Source: Cohaesibacter celericrescens
GTDB taxonomy: Bacteria; Pseudomonadota; Alphaproteobacteria; Rhizobiales; Cohaesibacteraceae
Length of the DNA: 64,000 nt
Reading direction: 5' to 3'
Assembly (NCBI RefSeq): GCF_002866925.1
Contig: NZ_PKUQ01000001.1
Coordinates: 310,001 to 374,000 of the forward strand
Below, in pieces: positions 38,796-48,852 of this stretch. The translations under genes were made by a program, and so were the position numbers. Under the pieces are notes generated by a model. The model saw only the letters and a list, made by a program, of their open reading frames with translations, was not told the DNA's origin and did not search any database. The first letter of the stretch is position 1, and each line of letters starts with the position of its first letter.

Positions 38796-40220
38796 ATGTC
38801 GTCGGACAGCTCTACCAACAATTCTGCGCTCCATCGCACCCCCGCCAATGGTTTCACCAACGGGCCACTTGGTGCTTTGTTCGCCAAAACCGCGCTGCCC
38901 ATCGTATTTGTGATGAGCATGAACGGCCTCTTGTCCGTCGTGGATGCTATTTTTCTTGGCATCTATGTCGGCCCCAATGCGCTCAGCGCTGTCACCTTAA
39001 TGTTCCCGATCTATATGTTGGTGGTTGCCTTATCGACACTGGTTGCCGGTGGCATGTCCAGTATTCTGGCCCGCCATCTGGGCGCAGGACTCACAACAGA
39101 CGCACGCAACATCTTTGCCAGTGCGCACGGGCTGGCAATCACCTTGAGCCTTGTGCTGATCATCGCCTTTTTGTTCATTGGCCATCAGGTCACCTTTCTG
39201 GTGGCCGGTGGCGTTGAAGAACTGGCGTCCATGGGACACACCTATCTCGCCATCACCATCTTTTCAACGCCAATGCTGTTTGTATTGTCGGTGCATTCCG
39301 ATGCTCTCAGAAACGAAGGCTTTGCTATGATGATGGCAGGTATGAGCCTGTTGGTGTCCCTTGCCAACATCCTGTTCAACTATATCCTCATCGCACAATT
39401 TGATATGGGGGTGGCAGGCTCGGCCTATGGCACTTTGATAGCGCAAGCACTTGCTTTGACTATCATCTTACTGTTCAGGATTTATGGGCCATCAATGCTG
39501 AAACCATGTCATTTGCTGCACAGCACGCCATTGGCCAACTGGCGGCCCATTCTTGCCCTTGGCGCCCCCCAAAGCCTTAATTTCCTCGGCATGGCTTTGG
39601 GCTCGACAGCAACCATCACCGCGTTGCAAATGGCAGCAACGCCACATTATGCGCAAACCATTGCGGCTTATGGCATTGTCACTCGCATCATGACCTTTGT
39701 GTTTCTGCCGCTACTAGGCCTGTCATTTGCTCTGCAATCCATCACGGGCAATAATTATGGTGCAAGTCTATGGCATCGCTCTGACAACAGCCTGCGCATC
39801 GGCGTGACGATATCACTGGTCTATTGCCTGTTGGCACAGCTCATCCTGACAACAGCGGCAGCCCCCATCGGGCGGATGTTCGTTGACGACGAAATGGTAG
39901 TTGGGGAGGTTGCCAGAATTGCGCCGATCATTGTCACCCTGATGTTCAGCGTCGGTCCCTTGCTAATGATTGCTACCTATTTTCAGGCCATCGGCGACGC
40001 CCCGCGTGCGGCGATCCTGAGCCTGTCAAAAAGCTATCTGTTTGTACTGCCGCTTATTTTTGTCCTGCCACTGCAGTTTGGTGAAACAGGCATATGGCTG
40101 GCAGCGCCCATCGCAGATCTATTCTTGATCACAACAACACTCATTTTACTGACATACACAGCGCGACAAACCCAACGCAAATGGGGCTTGTTCGCCACAC
40201 CGAAAGAGGTGCAATCATGA
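38796..40220 (+). CDS. MATE-family multidrug efflux transporter
   Basis: Inner-membrane cation-coupled exporter, 474 residues, about 12 membrane segments in two six-helix halves. The start ATG at 38796 is preceded by TAGGAGGCTGAG, a very strong ribosome binding site. The half repeats are visible as KTALPIVFVMSMNGLLSVVD and ALGAPQSLNFLGMALGS. The drug substrate cannot be predicted. Its stop overlaps the start of the next small gene by 4 nt (ATGA), so the two are coupled. A promoter with a long leader precedes it. Confidence 0.9.
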   Translation: MSSDSSTNNSALHRTPANGFTNGPLGALFAKTALPIVFVMSMNGLLSVVDAIFLGIYVGPNALSAVTLMFPIYMLVVALSTLVAGGMSSILARHLGAGLTTDARNIFASAHGLAITLSLVLIIAFLFIGHQVTFLVAGGVEELASMGHTYLAITIFSTPMLFVLSVHSDALRNEGFAMMMAGMSLLVSLANILFNYILIAQFDMGVAGSAYGTLIAQALALTIILLFRIYGPSMLKPCHLLHSTPLANWRPILALGAPQSLNFLGMALGSTATITALQMAATPHYAQTIAAYGIVTRIMTFVFLPLLGLSFALQSITGNNYGASLWHRSDNSLRIGVTISLVYCLLAQLILTTAAAPIGRMFVDDEMVVGEVARIAPIIVTLMFSVGPLLMIATYFQAIGDAPRAAILSLSKSYLFVLPLIFVLPLQFGETGIWLAAPIADLFLITTTLILLTYTARQTQRKWGLFATPKEVQS

Positions 40221-40645
40221 CGCAAAACCCCGGCACCCTCGCTGAGGCAAAAAAACAAGCCAAGCTGCTCCGTGCCAAACTGAGCGAAGACGGACACGCG
40301 ATCTCGCACAGCAAATCGCTGGAATTGGTTGCCCAACAACAAGGCCATCGCGACTGGAACGCCATGTTCGCCAGTTTTGGCAACCAGACAAGCCGTGTCT
40401 GGCAAGTGGGAGATCGGGTCTCGGGACGCTATCTATCCCAAGCGTTCGAGGCTGAGATCATTGCCGTTAAACAAGTCACAGAGGGTTGGTATCGCCTGAC
40501 ATTCAAATTCGATGAAGCGGTCGATGTGGTGACATTTGACAGTTTTTCCGCCTTTCGCCAACGTGTCAGCGCCACAGTTGGCCCGCAAGGCACCACCAGA
40601 GAAAAGACTTCCAATGGCCAGCCTCAGTTGGTGTTGGATCTCTAG
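40217..40645 (+). CDS. glyoxalase-related domain protein
   Basis: 142-residue cytosolic protein starting at the ATG that overlaps the MATE stop. The first 55 residues (AEAKKQAKLLRAKLSEDG, then SHSKSLELVAQQQGHRDWN) match the small helical domain often annotated as glyoxalase-related. It is found alone or fused to lyase domains in alphaproteobacteria. The second half looks like a small beta-barrel (VGDRVSGRYLSQAFEAEIIA). Biochemical role unknown. Coupling to a MATE exporter hints at a detoxification unit. A strong hairpin follows. Confidence 0.7.
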   Translation: MTQNPGTLAEAKKQAKLLRAKLSEDGHAISHSKSLELVAQQQGHRDWNAMFASFGNQTSRVWQVGDRVSGRYLSQAFEAEIIAVKQVTEGWYRLTFKFDEAVDVVTFDSFSAFRQRVSATVGPQGTTREKTSNGQPQLVLDL

Positions 40646-40662
40646 CCCCCAAAACAACAAAA

Positions 40663-40687
40663 CCTGCCGCTCTTAATGAGCGGCAGG
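40663..40687. terminator. bidirectional terminator
   Basis: Perfect 10-bp stem CCTGCCGCTC / GAGCGGCAGG with a 5-nt loop between two convergent genes: 17 nt after the glyoxalase-related gene and 27 nt after the amidase gene on the other strand. Flanking A-rich sequence on the left gives T-rich sequence for minus-strand transcripts. Confidence 0.8.
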
Positions 40688-40714
40688 CTATCATTGTCGG
40701 CTACTCCACTAACC

Positions 40715-41473
40715 TTAAAGCTGAGGCAGCATCGCATTTAGTTTGTAAAGCGTTGTGATGGTTGACGTATCGGCGATCCCGTCGACCTTTTCAGGTCGAA
40801 AATGCATCTGAAAAGCCTTGACCACTGTCTCTGTCTGATCATCAAACACACCGGTTATCTCGATGCCGTAGCCATAAACACCCAGCATAGACTGTAAAGC
40901 TTGGATCGGTTGACCTTCGTCGCCTTTTTGGAAAAAACGCCCACCCGAAATGGTTTCTGGTTCAGCCCAATGGCCCACACCGGCTTTTGATAACACCTGC
41001 CAAGGGAAAAGACTGCCCGGATCGATCTTACGGCCTGGAGACACATCCGAATGGCCCAACACCCTGTATGGCGCGATTTCGTGCCGTTCGATAATATCCT
41101 TGGCCAACGCGATGACCGCATCCAACTGTACCTTGGGGAAGTCTTCATTGCCCGCATTGGCAATTTCGATCCCAATTGAACAGCTGTTTATGTCAGCATC
41201 GCCCTTCCAAACGGCTTTGCCCGCATGCCATGCACGCGCGCCTTCATCAACCAGTTGCAGGATTGAACCATCCCGATGCACATAATAGTGGGATGATACC
41301 TCGCTCTCCGCATTGCACAGCCAATTGAGCGCCTGCTCGTCATCTTCCATCCCGGTATAGTGTAAAACCAGCATATCGACCTTGCGCCCCTCCTTACGAT
41401 CACCAAAATTGGGAGAGGACTTCAGATCGCACGCACATCGGGTCTGTACAGTTGACAGCATCATTAACTCCAT
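40715..41473 (-). CDS. N-acetylmuramoyl-L-alanine amidase, AmpD/AmiD type with peptidoglycan-binding tail
   Basis: 252 residues. The Amidase_2 domain has zinc ligands in MLVLHYTGM and GHSDVSPGRKIDPG, and the acidic catalytic residue region SIGIEIANAG. The tail (IQALQSMLGVYGYGIEITGV) is a PG_binding_1 domain. It cleaves the bond between (anhydro)MurNAc and L-Ala during wall recycling. I see no signal peptide or lipobox at the chosen ATG (41473) or at the two nearby ATGs, so a cytosolic AmpD-like role is more likely than periplasmic AmiD. Convergent with the MATE operon. Confidence 0.88.
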   Translation of the reverse strand: MELMMLSTVQTRCACDLKSSPNFGDRKEGRKVDMLVLHYTGMEDDEQALNWLCNAESEVSSHYYVHRDGSILQLVDEGARAWHAGKAVWKGDADINSCSIGIEIANAGNEDFPKVQLDAVIALAKDIIERHEIAPYRVLGHSDVSPGRKIDPGSLFPWQVLSKAGVGHWAEPETISGGRFFQKGDEGQPIQALQSMLGVYGYGIEITGVFDDQTETVVKAFQMHFRPEKVDGIADTSTITTLYKLNAMLPQL

Positions 41474-41566
41474 AAGATCGGGATAGGTCGCTTTGGCCCT
41501 AAAAACGTTTGGCCCCAGAAAACTCGGGCTAAGACTCAGGCAAAGATCGCCAGAATTGCGTCTCTC

Positions 41567-42277
41567 TTAACGCAAGCCACGCTCAATCACAATCAGCGAC
41601 CACGCGTTATTGATAGAAGCCAGTTTTTCGGTGGAAATGCGCACAAACTCTTCCGGCACACCACGGGCAATCATACTATCAGGATGGTTTTCGCGCACCA
41701 GCTTACGATAGTGACTCTTGAGTTCTTTGTCAGACATCGACCGATCGGCAGCCAGAATGGTATAGGGATCCTGCTCATCCGGTTTTACATGCTGCATCTT
41801 GATGCGAAGAAAGCTGCGATCGGAAATGCAAAAAATCTCCGAGACACGCTCCAGATACATCATTTCGCGGCTGTGCATGACCCCGTCTGCACCGGCTATC
41901 AAAAACAGCCCGTCGATAATATCTTCCAACGCTTCAGGCTCGTCTTCATACAACGCCGCAATCTGTTTGGCATAGGATTCATACCCTGCCACATCTTGCT
42001 TAAAGAGATTGAACATGCGCACCACATTGCGCTCTTCCCCTTCGGGAATTTCGAACATGGTCTGAAAGACGTTGATTTCGTCCTGCGTCACAACACCATC
42101 TGCCTTGGCCATTTTGGCAGACAGGGCAATCATCGCAACGGTAAATGTCAATTGTTTGCGATCAAAGCGGTCACCCACAGTCTTAACCGCAGACGCCATC
42201 TTTTCGACAACGAAGGCAAGGGTTTCGCTATGTCGGATATCATCGATCAGACTGCCAATCTGGCTCCAGATGCTCAT
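41567..42277 (-). CDS. TerB-DnaJ domain protein, DjlA-like co-chaperone
   Basis: 236 residues. The helical TerB-like domain (FTVAMIALSAKMAKADGVVT and GLFLIAGADGVMHSREMMYL, two repeats with acidic metal-type loops) occupies about 45-160. A C-terminal J domain of about 65 residues follows, with the HPD motif in LVRENHPDSM that activates DnaK ATPase. Unlike E. coli DjlA there is no clear N-terminal membrane segment, so it may be soluble. It stands between the AmpD-like and extensin-like genes, all on the same strand, and a wall or envelope quality role is an inference from that. Confidence 0.88.
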   Translation of the reverse strand: MSIWSQIGSLIDDIRHSETLAFVVEKMASAVKTVGDRFDRKQLTFTVAMIALSAKMAKADGVVTQDEINVFQTMFEIPEGEERNVVRMFNLFKQDVAGYESYAKQIAALYEDEPEALEDIIDGLFLIAGADGVMHSREMMYLERVSEIFCISDRSFLRIKMQHVKPDEQDPYTILAADRSMSDKELKSHYRKLVRENHPDSMIARGVPEEFVRISTEKLASINNAWSLIVIERGLR

Positions 42278-42392
42278 TTTTTCTCCTGATCGCTTTCCAC
42301 CATTTCGCGCGCATCATAAATCTAGGTGAGTCCAAAAGCGATTGCGAGAGCAAGTATAACAAAAATTTAATGTTCAGCCTTTTGGCAGCCCT

Positions 42393-43094
42393 TTATTGAC
42401 ACAAACGCCATGTGCCTTTTCGCCCGTGCTTGCCATGGTCCAGATGAATATGATCCTGATGATATTTATCGCCTCCGGGACCAATAACAGTGGTGAAATA
42501 TTTACAGGACGCACGGTTGAAACTGCGCAAAAACTTGCCCTTTTTGCTATAGGAATGCCAATCTTCCTCAACATTCACAACCTTGCCATCCGCAAACGTC
42601 ATGGCACTGACATCAAACGCATTGAGGCGAGCATGTTCGGAGATTTTGGCTCCTTTTTTGCTATTGCGAGTACGGCAGGCATATGACGCCGCCACTTGGA
42701 TATCACTCACTGGCTGGCCCAAATGCTTCTGCGCCAACGGCTGGACCTCCTCTGTAAAGAAGCGATAAAGCTGGGTCATCATCACACAATTGAGCTTGGC
42801 ATCGGAGCTAAAGCGAACAGGATATGCCCCATCCCACCCTTGCACCAAATAGGGCGATGGATGCCCACATCCATCTCTGTCATTAATTGGAGGCAAAGGC
42901 ATGGCTTTGACCAATCCTTGATCAAAAACCGGACAAGATTGCAGGGAAATTGCAGGATCAGGCAACACAGCATCGCGCTGTAACTGAGCTTGATCTATCT
43001 CCTCGATGTCTGAAAGACCGACGCAGCCGGCAAGAACCAGCATTCCGAACACAATACAGATCACGCGCGCTTGGAAGCCCTTACCGTTAAACAT
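42393..43094 (-). CDS. extensin-like C-terminal domain lipoprotein
   Basis: 233 residues with a lipoprotein signal ending in LVLAGC, so the mature protein is attached to a membrane by its cysteine. The rest is the Extensin-like_C domain (PF06904): NCVMMTQLYRFFTEEVQP, SYACR, SEHARLNAFDVS and HQDHIHLDHG. The H-x6-D ... HxH layout resembles the zinc site of M15/LAS peptidases, which suggests cleavage of wall peptides. That activity is my inference. Paired cysteines (NC, AC, SC, LC) suggest disulfides in the periplasm. Confidence 0.85.
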   Translation of the reverse strand: MFNGKGFQARVICIVFGMLVLAGCVGLSDIEEIDQAQLQRDAVLPDPAISLQSCPVFDQGLVKAMPLPPINDRDGCGHPSPYLVQGWDGAYPVRFSSDAKLNCVMMTQLYRFFTEEVQPLAQKHLGQPVSDIQVAASYACRTRNSKKGAKISEHARLNAFDVSAMTFADGKVVNVEEDWHSYSKKGKFLRSFNRASCKYFTTVIGPGGDKYHQDHIHLDHGKHGRKGTWRLCQ

Positions 43095-43171
43095 ATATAG
43101 TGTCCCGCTTGCAGCCCGTGGAATAAGGGTGCATTCTGATGGAAAAAGGTAAACAAAGTGAGGACGGTGTT

Positions 43172-44470
43172 ATGACACAATCACCAACCAAACCCGAGAC
43201 GGTTGGACCTGTTAGCCTTCTGGAATGTCTCAAAGCGATCAACGCCGGCATACTAACGCCTCAAGAGTCCATAGCAGGCTGTCTGTCGCGCATCGAAGCG
43301 TATGACGCAGAAATCATGGCCTTTTCATCCCTGAGCGAAACCGCCTTGCACGACGCGACCCAGGCATCCGGGCCATTGAGCGGCATCGGCATGGCCGTTA
43401 AAGATATATTCGACACCTACGATTTACCAACGGAGTGCAATTCTCCTATCTATCACGGTCACATGTCCGGACGGGACGCAGCAATTGTTGCGCAGGCGCG
43501 CAAGGCCGGTAGCACCTTGCTGGGCAAATCAGCAACCACAGAATTTGCCTTTCTCCAACCCGGCACCACCCGCAATCCGCATAATCTGGAGTATACACCC
43601 GGTGGTTCCTCTTCGGGGTCAGCGGCAGCCGTTGCTGCGGGCATGGCCCATTTGGCCTTGGGCACACAAACCGGTGGCTCGATCATTCGCCCCGCGGCCT
43701 TTTGCGGTGTCACAGGCTTCAAGCCAAGCGCAGGTCTGTTGCCCAAAGTTGGTATCAAAGAATTTTCCTGGTCTCTCGATACTGTAGGCCTCTTTACAGC
43801 AACCGTCGCCGATGTGGCATTTGCGGCGTCTGTGCTGACAGGGCGCACCCTCAAAATCGCCCCAGAAGCACAGTTTGAACTGCCCAGACTAGGCATCGTG
43901 CGCAGCCATTCTTGGTCGGAAGCAGACCCCGGCTATCGCCAGCAGTTTGAAGACCTGATCAAAAGCCTCAAGCGCTTTGGCGTTGACTTGATAGACATAG
44001 AACCAAGCGACACCCACATCGCAGCTTTTCATGCCCATCAGATTATTCAGGATTATGAAGCGCGGCAGGCTTTGGCATGGGAATACTCGACCCACCCCGA
44101 TCAACTCAGCCCCTTGCTGAAGCAGACCCTCGACTTTGCCCAGACCATCAAGCCCTCCGACTATGACGAAGCCCGCATGTGCGCGGAAAATGCCAGCAAG
44201 GAAATGGACGAGCATTTCGAAGATGTCGATGCCTTGATAAGTCTTTCTGCACCCGGCCCTGCACCAAAAGGATTGGCGTCAACAGGCTCCCCGATTTTCA
44301 ACCGCATCTGGACCCTGTTCGGACTTCCAGCCATCAACATAGCTGGCCTGACCACCCAAGATGGCCTGCCACTGGGTGTGCAAATCATCGGTCCCTACAT
44401 GGCCGATCAAGCAACATTGCATATTGCCCATTGGCTGGAAGGGGCGATCAAACGTCACCAAGAGAGATAG
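43172..44470 (+). CDS. amidase-signature family hydrolase
   Basis: 432 residues from ATG at 43172, chosen because GAGGACGG precedes it. ATG at 43139 would add 11 residues. The Ser-cisSer-Lys triad is visible: lysine in GMAVKDIFDT (K77), cis-serine in GGSSSGSAAAVAAG, nucleophile in QTGGSIIRPAAF (S170). GatA-like in fold, but no gatB or gatC gene is near, so this is more likely a stand-alone amidase on small amides. Substrate not predictable. It diverges from the extensin-like gene. Confidence 0.88.
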   Translation: MTQSPTKPETVGPVSLLECLKAINAGILTPQESIAGCLSRIEAYDAEIMAFSSLSETALHDATQASGPLSGIGMAVKDIFDTYDLPTECNSPIYHGHMSGRDAAIVAQARKAGSTLLGKSATTEFAFLQPGTTRNPHNLEYTPGGSSSGSAAAVAAGMAHLALGTQTGGSIIRPAAFCGVTGFKPSAGLLPKVGIKEFSWSLDTVGLFTATVADVAFAASVLTGRTLKIAPEAQFELPRLGIVRSHSWSEADPGYRQQFEDLIKSLKRFGVDLIDIEPSDTHIAAFHAHQIIQDYEARQALAWEYSTHPDQLSPLLKQTLDFAQTIKPSDYDEARMCAENASKEMDEHFEDVDALISLSAPGPAPKGLASTGSPIFNRIWTLFGLPAINIAGLTTQDGLPLGVQIIGPYMADQATLHIAHWLEGAIKRHQER

Positions 44471-44847
44471 CTACAAGCATGGTTTAGGTATGATCCGACA
44501 GCTTGCTCGGCTCCTGCGTCTGGTGCCTACCTATATGCTGGCACCAGAACGACAAGCAGGGACCATGGGCAATATTCATGAGCGAGCCAGATCGACAGGG
44601 ATAAGGACAGTCAATAACCAGCCGCGATTTTGAAAAATTTATGAATATTGCATGACAATTTCACCTTCTATCCCCTGTTTTCTGACACAAATTGTCACAG
44701 GGCTTATCGAGGCGAGACAAAGGGTTATTGAGAAAAAGGCTGCCAAATTGCCCATTTTTAAGGCGTATGAATAATTTTTCACTTTTTGATCCGCCCAAGT
44801 TATCCTAGACTTCAGGTCCAGAAGAAAAGGCTTGGAGGAGCTATAAC
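44471..44847. other. 377-nt intergenic stretch
   Basis: Between the amidase gene and the 25-codon membrane peptide. No gene, repeat or RNA fold recognised. The last 100 nt are AT-rich and presumably hold the promoter of the small peptide. Confidence 0.5.
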
Positions 44848-44925
44848 ATGATTAAGTCTATGAATTTCATGTTTGTATGTGCAGCCTTTGCATTCGTAGC
44901 AGCTGTTGTGTTTGGCATTATTTAA
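44848..44925 (+). CDS. 25-residue single-span membrane peptide
   Basis: A tiny gene with a near-perfect ribosome binding site (TTGGAGGAG, 8 nt before ATG). The product starts MIKSMNFMFVCAAFAF and ends VVFGII. Apart from one lysine it is uncharged and fits a single membrane helix. TAA at 44925, with a strong hairpin terminator about 85 nt on. I recognise no family. The case rests on the start signals, the hydrophobic composition and the terminator. Confidence 0.55.
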   Translation: MIKSMNFMFVCAAFAFVAAVVFGII

Positions 44926-45010
44926 GCAACAAAATGCCAGACATCATTTTGCAGTTAGAGGCTGACGATTAAGGCCGTTGAAAAGACAGGCCTATTTAAA
45001 GATTTGGGAC

Positions 45011-45038
45011 AAAAAAACCGGGACTGCTCCCGGTTTTT
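45011..45038. terminator. bidirectional terminator between small peptide gene and metH
   Basis: AAAAA-CCGGGA-ctgc-TCCCGG-TTTTT. Symmetric A and T runs make it work in both directions: for the membrane peptide transcript and, on the minus strand, 45 nt behind the metH stop. Confidence 0.88.
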
Positions 45039-45082
45039 CTACTTTTAGAATTACTTCAAATACATCAGCTCTACTGAACAGC

Positions 45083-48000
45083 TCATGGTCGGTAGTTCAG
45101 GATTGGAGCCAGCCACTTCTCAGCCACTTTAATGTCCCATCCTTTACGCGCCGCATAATCAGCCACCTGATCCTTTTCGATTTTGCCAACACCGAAATAA
45201 TAGCTGTCAGGATGCGCAAAATACAGCCCGGACACAGCGGATCCCGGCACCATTGCGCAGCTTTCGGTCAAACGAATGCCAGTCCGGGCTTCGGCATCCA
45301 GAAGAGCAAACAGCGTACGTTTTTCTGTATGGTCTGGTTGGGCGGGATAGCCTGCCGCTGGCCGAATGCCCTGATATTTTTCGGCAATAAGATCCTCTGT
45401 ACTCAACCCCTCTTGTGCCCCATAACCCCAGAACTCGCGGCGCACCCGTTTGTGCATCACTTCGGCAAAAGCTTCGGCCAATCTGTCCGCCAACGCCTGC
45501 ATCAGGATTTTGGAATAATCATCCCCTTCCGCATCAAACGCAGCGACATACTTTTCTTCACCAAAACCGGTTGAAACAGCAAAACCGCCAATATAGTCGG
45601 TAACATGGGTATCGATCGGAGCCACAAAGTCACTCAGCGCCACATTGGATCGCGCTGCACGCCCTGCAATCTGTTGCCGCAAGGAATAGAACCGCGCGAT
45701 CTCATCACCTTTGCTATCGTCAGAATAGACTGCTATATCGTCGCCCACCGCATTGGCAGGCCACAGACCAATCACGGCCCTTGCCGTCAACCATTTCTCA
45801 TCGACAATTTTCTTCAGCATTGCCTGCGCATCATTAAACAGGCTTGTTGCCACTTCACCGTATTTATCATCGGTCAAAATGGCAGGATAGCGCCCCTTCA
45901 TTTCCCACGTCGAAAAGAAAGGCGTCCAGTCGATGTAGGGCACAAGCTCTGCAAGGTCATAATTGTCAAACACCTTTGTGCCGGTGAACTGCGGTTTGAC
46001 CGGTTGATACCCATCCCAGTCGATCTTCAAAGCATTGTTACGAGCGGCATCGATGGTAAGGCGTTTTTTCTTGTCCTGAGCCGCTTCATGCTTGACGCGA
46101 ACCTGAACATAATCATCTTTGATTTGCCCGACATAATCGTCTTTTTCACGCGATAGCAATTTGGTCGCCACCCCGACAGCCCGGCTGGCATCGGTGACAT
46201 AAATCGCCTGCCCGCGCACATAGTTGGGCGCAACCTTTACCGCCGTGTGCACTTTAGAAGTCGTTGCACCACCAATGAGCAACGGCTTGTCAAAGCCTTC
46301 ACGTTCCAGCTCGGCAGCCACATGACACATTTCGTCCAATGATGGGGTAATCAGGCCTGACAGACCGATGATATCGACATTCTCGCGCCGCGCCGCTTCC
46401 AAAATAGTGGCGGAAGACACCATAACCCCCAGATCAACCACGTCATAACCGTTGCACTGCAGAACCACACCGACGATATTTTTGCCAATATCATGCACAT
46501 CGCCCTTGACGGTTGCCATCAACACCTTGCCCGCGCTGCGACGCTCGCCGTCTTGTTCAGCATCCATAAAGGGCAACAGATAGGCCACCGCTTTTTTCAT
46601 CACGCGGGCAGACTTCACCACCTGCGGCAAGAACATCTTGCCATCACCGAACAGATCACCAACGACATTCATGCCGTCCATCAGCGGTCCTTCGATAACG
46701 TCGAGAGTACGCACAGATTTGACGCGCGCTTCTTCAGCATCGTCTTCGATATAATCGCTGATGCCCTTAACCAGCGCGTGTTCGATGCGTTTCTCTACCG
46801 GCAACTCCCGCCAAGACAGATCGACAACACGCACTTCGCCTTTTTTATGCAAGAAGCGTTCGGCAATTTCGAGCAAGCGATCGGTGGAATCATCGCGGCG
46901 GTTCAGCACGACATCTTCGATACGCTCAAGCAATTCCTTGTCGATTTGGTCATAGACCATCAACTGTCCGGCATTAACGATGGACATGTCCAACCCGATC
47001 TTGATGGCATGATACAGAAAGGCTGAATGCATCGCCTCACGCACCAGATTGTTGCCACGGAAAGAAAAAGACAGGTTCGATAGGCCACCAGAAACATGCG
47101 CCCCTGGCAGATTTTCACGGATCCATTTGGTGGCGTTGATGAAGTCGACACCATAATTGTTATGCTCTTCGATCCCCGTTGCCACAGCAAACACATTGGG
47201 ATCAAAAATAACGTCTTCAGGTCTGAAGCCAACGTCATTGACCAGAATGTCATAGGAGTTTTTGCAAATCTGGATTTTGCGCTCGTAGCTGTCCGCCTGC
47301 CCTTTTTCATCAAAGGCCATCACGACAACAGCCGCGCCATAGCGCTTGACCAGTTCGGCCTGTTTGACGAACGCGTCTTTGCCTTCTTTCATCGAGATAG
47401 AATTGACCACGGACTTGCCCTGAAGGCATTTCAGCCCCGCCTCGATGACACTCCATTTGGAGCTGTCCACCATGATAGGCACACGCGAGATGTCCGGTTC
47501 TGCAACAATCAGATTGAGGAATGTCGTCATTGCCTCTTCAGAATCGAGCAAGCCCTCATCCATATTGACGTCAATGATCTGGGCACCGCTTTCCACCTGT
47601 TGCCGCGCCACATCCAGCGCCGCTTCATAGTCACCTTCGGTGATCAGACGGCGAAATTTGGCCGACCCCGTAACGTTGGTGCGCTCACCGATATTGACGA
47701 AATTGGTCTCAGGCGTCAGCGTAAAGGGCTCAAGACCCGACAAGTGCATATAGGGAGCAAGTTTAGGCACTTCGCGCGTTGGATACTTTTTCACGACCTC
47801 GGCAATAGCCCGAATGTGATCCGGCGTCGTACCACAACAGCCACCGACGATATTGATCAGGCCGTCCCGGGCGAACCCTTCCAGCAAGCCCGCCATATGC
47901 TCGGGGCTTTCATCATATTCGCCAAATTCGTTCGGCAATCCGGCATTGGGATAGGTGGAAACCAGCGTTTCGGCGACCCGAGACAGGCTATCGACATGCT

Positions 48001-48781
48001 GACGCAGCTCGGCTGCCCCCAAGGCACAATTGAGGCCCACAGCGAAGGGTTTGACGTGACTTATGGAATGATAAAAGGCTTCCGCTGTCTGACCAGACAA
48101 GGTGCGGCCAGATTTATCGGTGATTGTGCCAGATACAATCACCGGCCAACGCATACCACGCTCTTCGAAAACCTCTTCCACGGCAAACAGTGCCGCCTTG
48201 GCATTCAGCGTATCAAAGATCGTCTCAACGGTCAGAGCATCCGCCCCACCGTCAAGCAGGCCGTTGGCAGCTTCTTTGTAAGCGATGCGCAGGTCGTCAA
48301 AAGACACCGCGCGATATCCGGGGTTGTTCACATCGGGTGAAATGGAGGCCGTCCGGTTTGTTGGCCCCATTGCTCCCAAAACAAAACAATGGCGCCCCGG
48401 CTGGCTGGCTTCTACGGCAAGCGCGGCTTCCTTGGCAATTCTGGCACTGACCACATTCAACTCATAGGCCAAATGCTGCATGGCATAGTCAGCCTGCGCG
48501 ATCGATGTTGAGGAGAAGGTGTTTGTACCGGCAAAGTCAGCACCGGCTTCAAAATACTGCCGATGGATATCGCGGATGGCATCTGGACGCGTGATGGACA
48601 GCAAATCATTATTGCCCTTCAGATCCTGATTCCACATGGCAAATTGCTCACCGCGAAAATCATCTTCTTGCAGTTCGAGACGTTGGATCATGGTTCCCAT
48701 GGCCCCGTCAAGAATGAGAATGCGCTCAGACGCCAGACGGGTCAGCAGCTCAAACGATGGGCTTAAAGACAGGCTCGACAT
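45083..48781 (-). CDS. metH: cobalamin-dependent methionine synthase
   Basis: Transfers the methyl group of 5-methyltetrahydrofolate to homocysteine through cobalamin; 1232 residues from ATG at 48781, which follows AAGGAAACC. A GTG at 48802 would add 7 residues. Order of domains: homocysteine methyltransferase (zinc cysteines in [11 protein letters not shown] and [10 protein letters not shown]), folate-binding ([13 protein letters not shown]), cap plus B12 domain with DVHDIGKN (axial histidine near 760), and the SAM-dependent reactivation domain. Full length, single polypeptide. It follows metF by 71 nt in the same direction and ends at a terminator. Confidence 0.97.
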   Translation of the reverse strand: MSSLSLSPSFELLTRLASERILILDGAMGTMIQRLELQEDDFRGEQFAMWNQDLKGNNDLLSITRPDAIRDIHRQYFEAGADFAGTNTFSSTSIAQADYAMQHLAYELNVVSARIAKEAALAVEASQPGRHCFVLGAMGPTNRTASISPDVNNPGYRAVSFDDLRIAYKEAANGLLDGGADALTVETIFDTLNAKAALFAVEEVFEERGMRWPVIVSGTITDKSGRTLSGQTAEAFYHSISHVKPFAVGLNCALGAAELRQHVDSLSRVAETLVSTYPNAGLPNEFGEYDESPEHMAGLLEGFARDGLINIVGGCCGTTPDHIRAIAEVVKKYPTREVPKLAPYMHLSGLEPFTLTPETNFVNIGERTNVTGSAKFRRLITEGDYEAALDVARQQVESGAQIIDVNMDEGLLDSEEAMTTFLNLIVAEPDISRVPIMVDSSKWSVIEAGLKCLQGKSVVNSISMKEGKDAFVKQAELVKRYGAAVVVMAFDEKGQADSYERKIQICKNSYDILVNDVGFRPEDVIFDPNVFAVATGIEEHNNYGVDFINATKWIRENLPGAHVSGGLSNLSFSFRGNNLVREAMHSAFLYHAIKIGLDMSIVNAGQLMVYDQIDKELLERIEDVVLNRRDDSTDRLLEIAERFLHKKGEVRVVDLSWRELPVEKRIEHALVKGISDYIEDDAEEARVKSVRTLDVIEGPLMDGMNVVGDLFGDGKMFLPQVVKSARVMKKAVAYLLPFMDAEQDGERRSAGKVLMATVKGDVHDIGKNIVGVVLQCNGYDVVDLGVMVSSATILEAARRENVDIIGLSGLITPSLDEMCHVAAELEREGFDKPLLIGGATTSKVHTAVKVAPNYVRGQAIYVTDASRAVGVATKLLSREKDDYVGQIKDDYVQVRVKHEAAQDKKKRLTIDAARNNALKIDWDGYQPVKPQFTGTKVFDNYDLAELVPYIDWTPFFSTWEMKGRYPAILTDDKYGEVATSLFNDAQAMLKKIVDEKWLTARAVIGLWPANAVGDDIAVYSDDSKGDEIARFYSLRQQIAGRAARSNVALSDFVAPIDTHVTDYIGGFAVSTGFGEEKYVAAFDAEGDDYSKILMQALADRLAEAFAEVMHKRVRREFWGYGAQEGLSTEDLIAEKYQGIRPAAGYPAQPDHTEKRTLFALLDAEARTGIRLTESCAMVPGSAVSGLYFAHPDSYYFGVGKIEKDQVADYAARKGWDIKVAEKWLAPILNYRP

Positions 48782-48852
48782 GACTTGGTTTCCTTCACTC
48801 ACTTAACTGGCTTTGCGGGCAATCCCGCGTCTCGATCTATTTCAACAATGGG

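Noticed and set aside
47096..48340. 414-codon open frame opposite metH
   Set aside because: Antisense to conserved MetH domains. Composition (many F, H, R) is typical of antisense frames.
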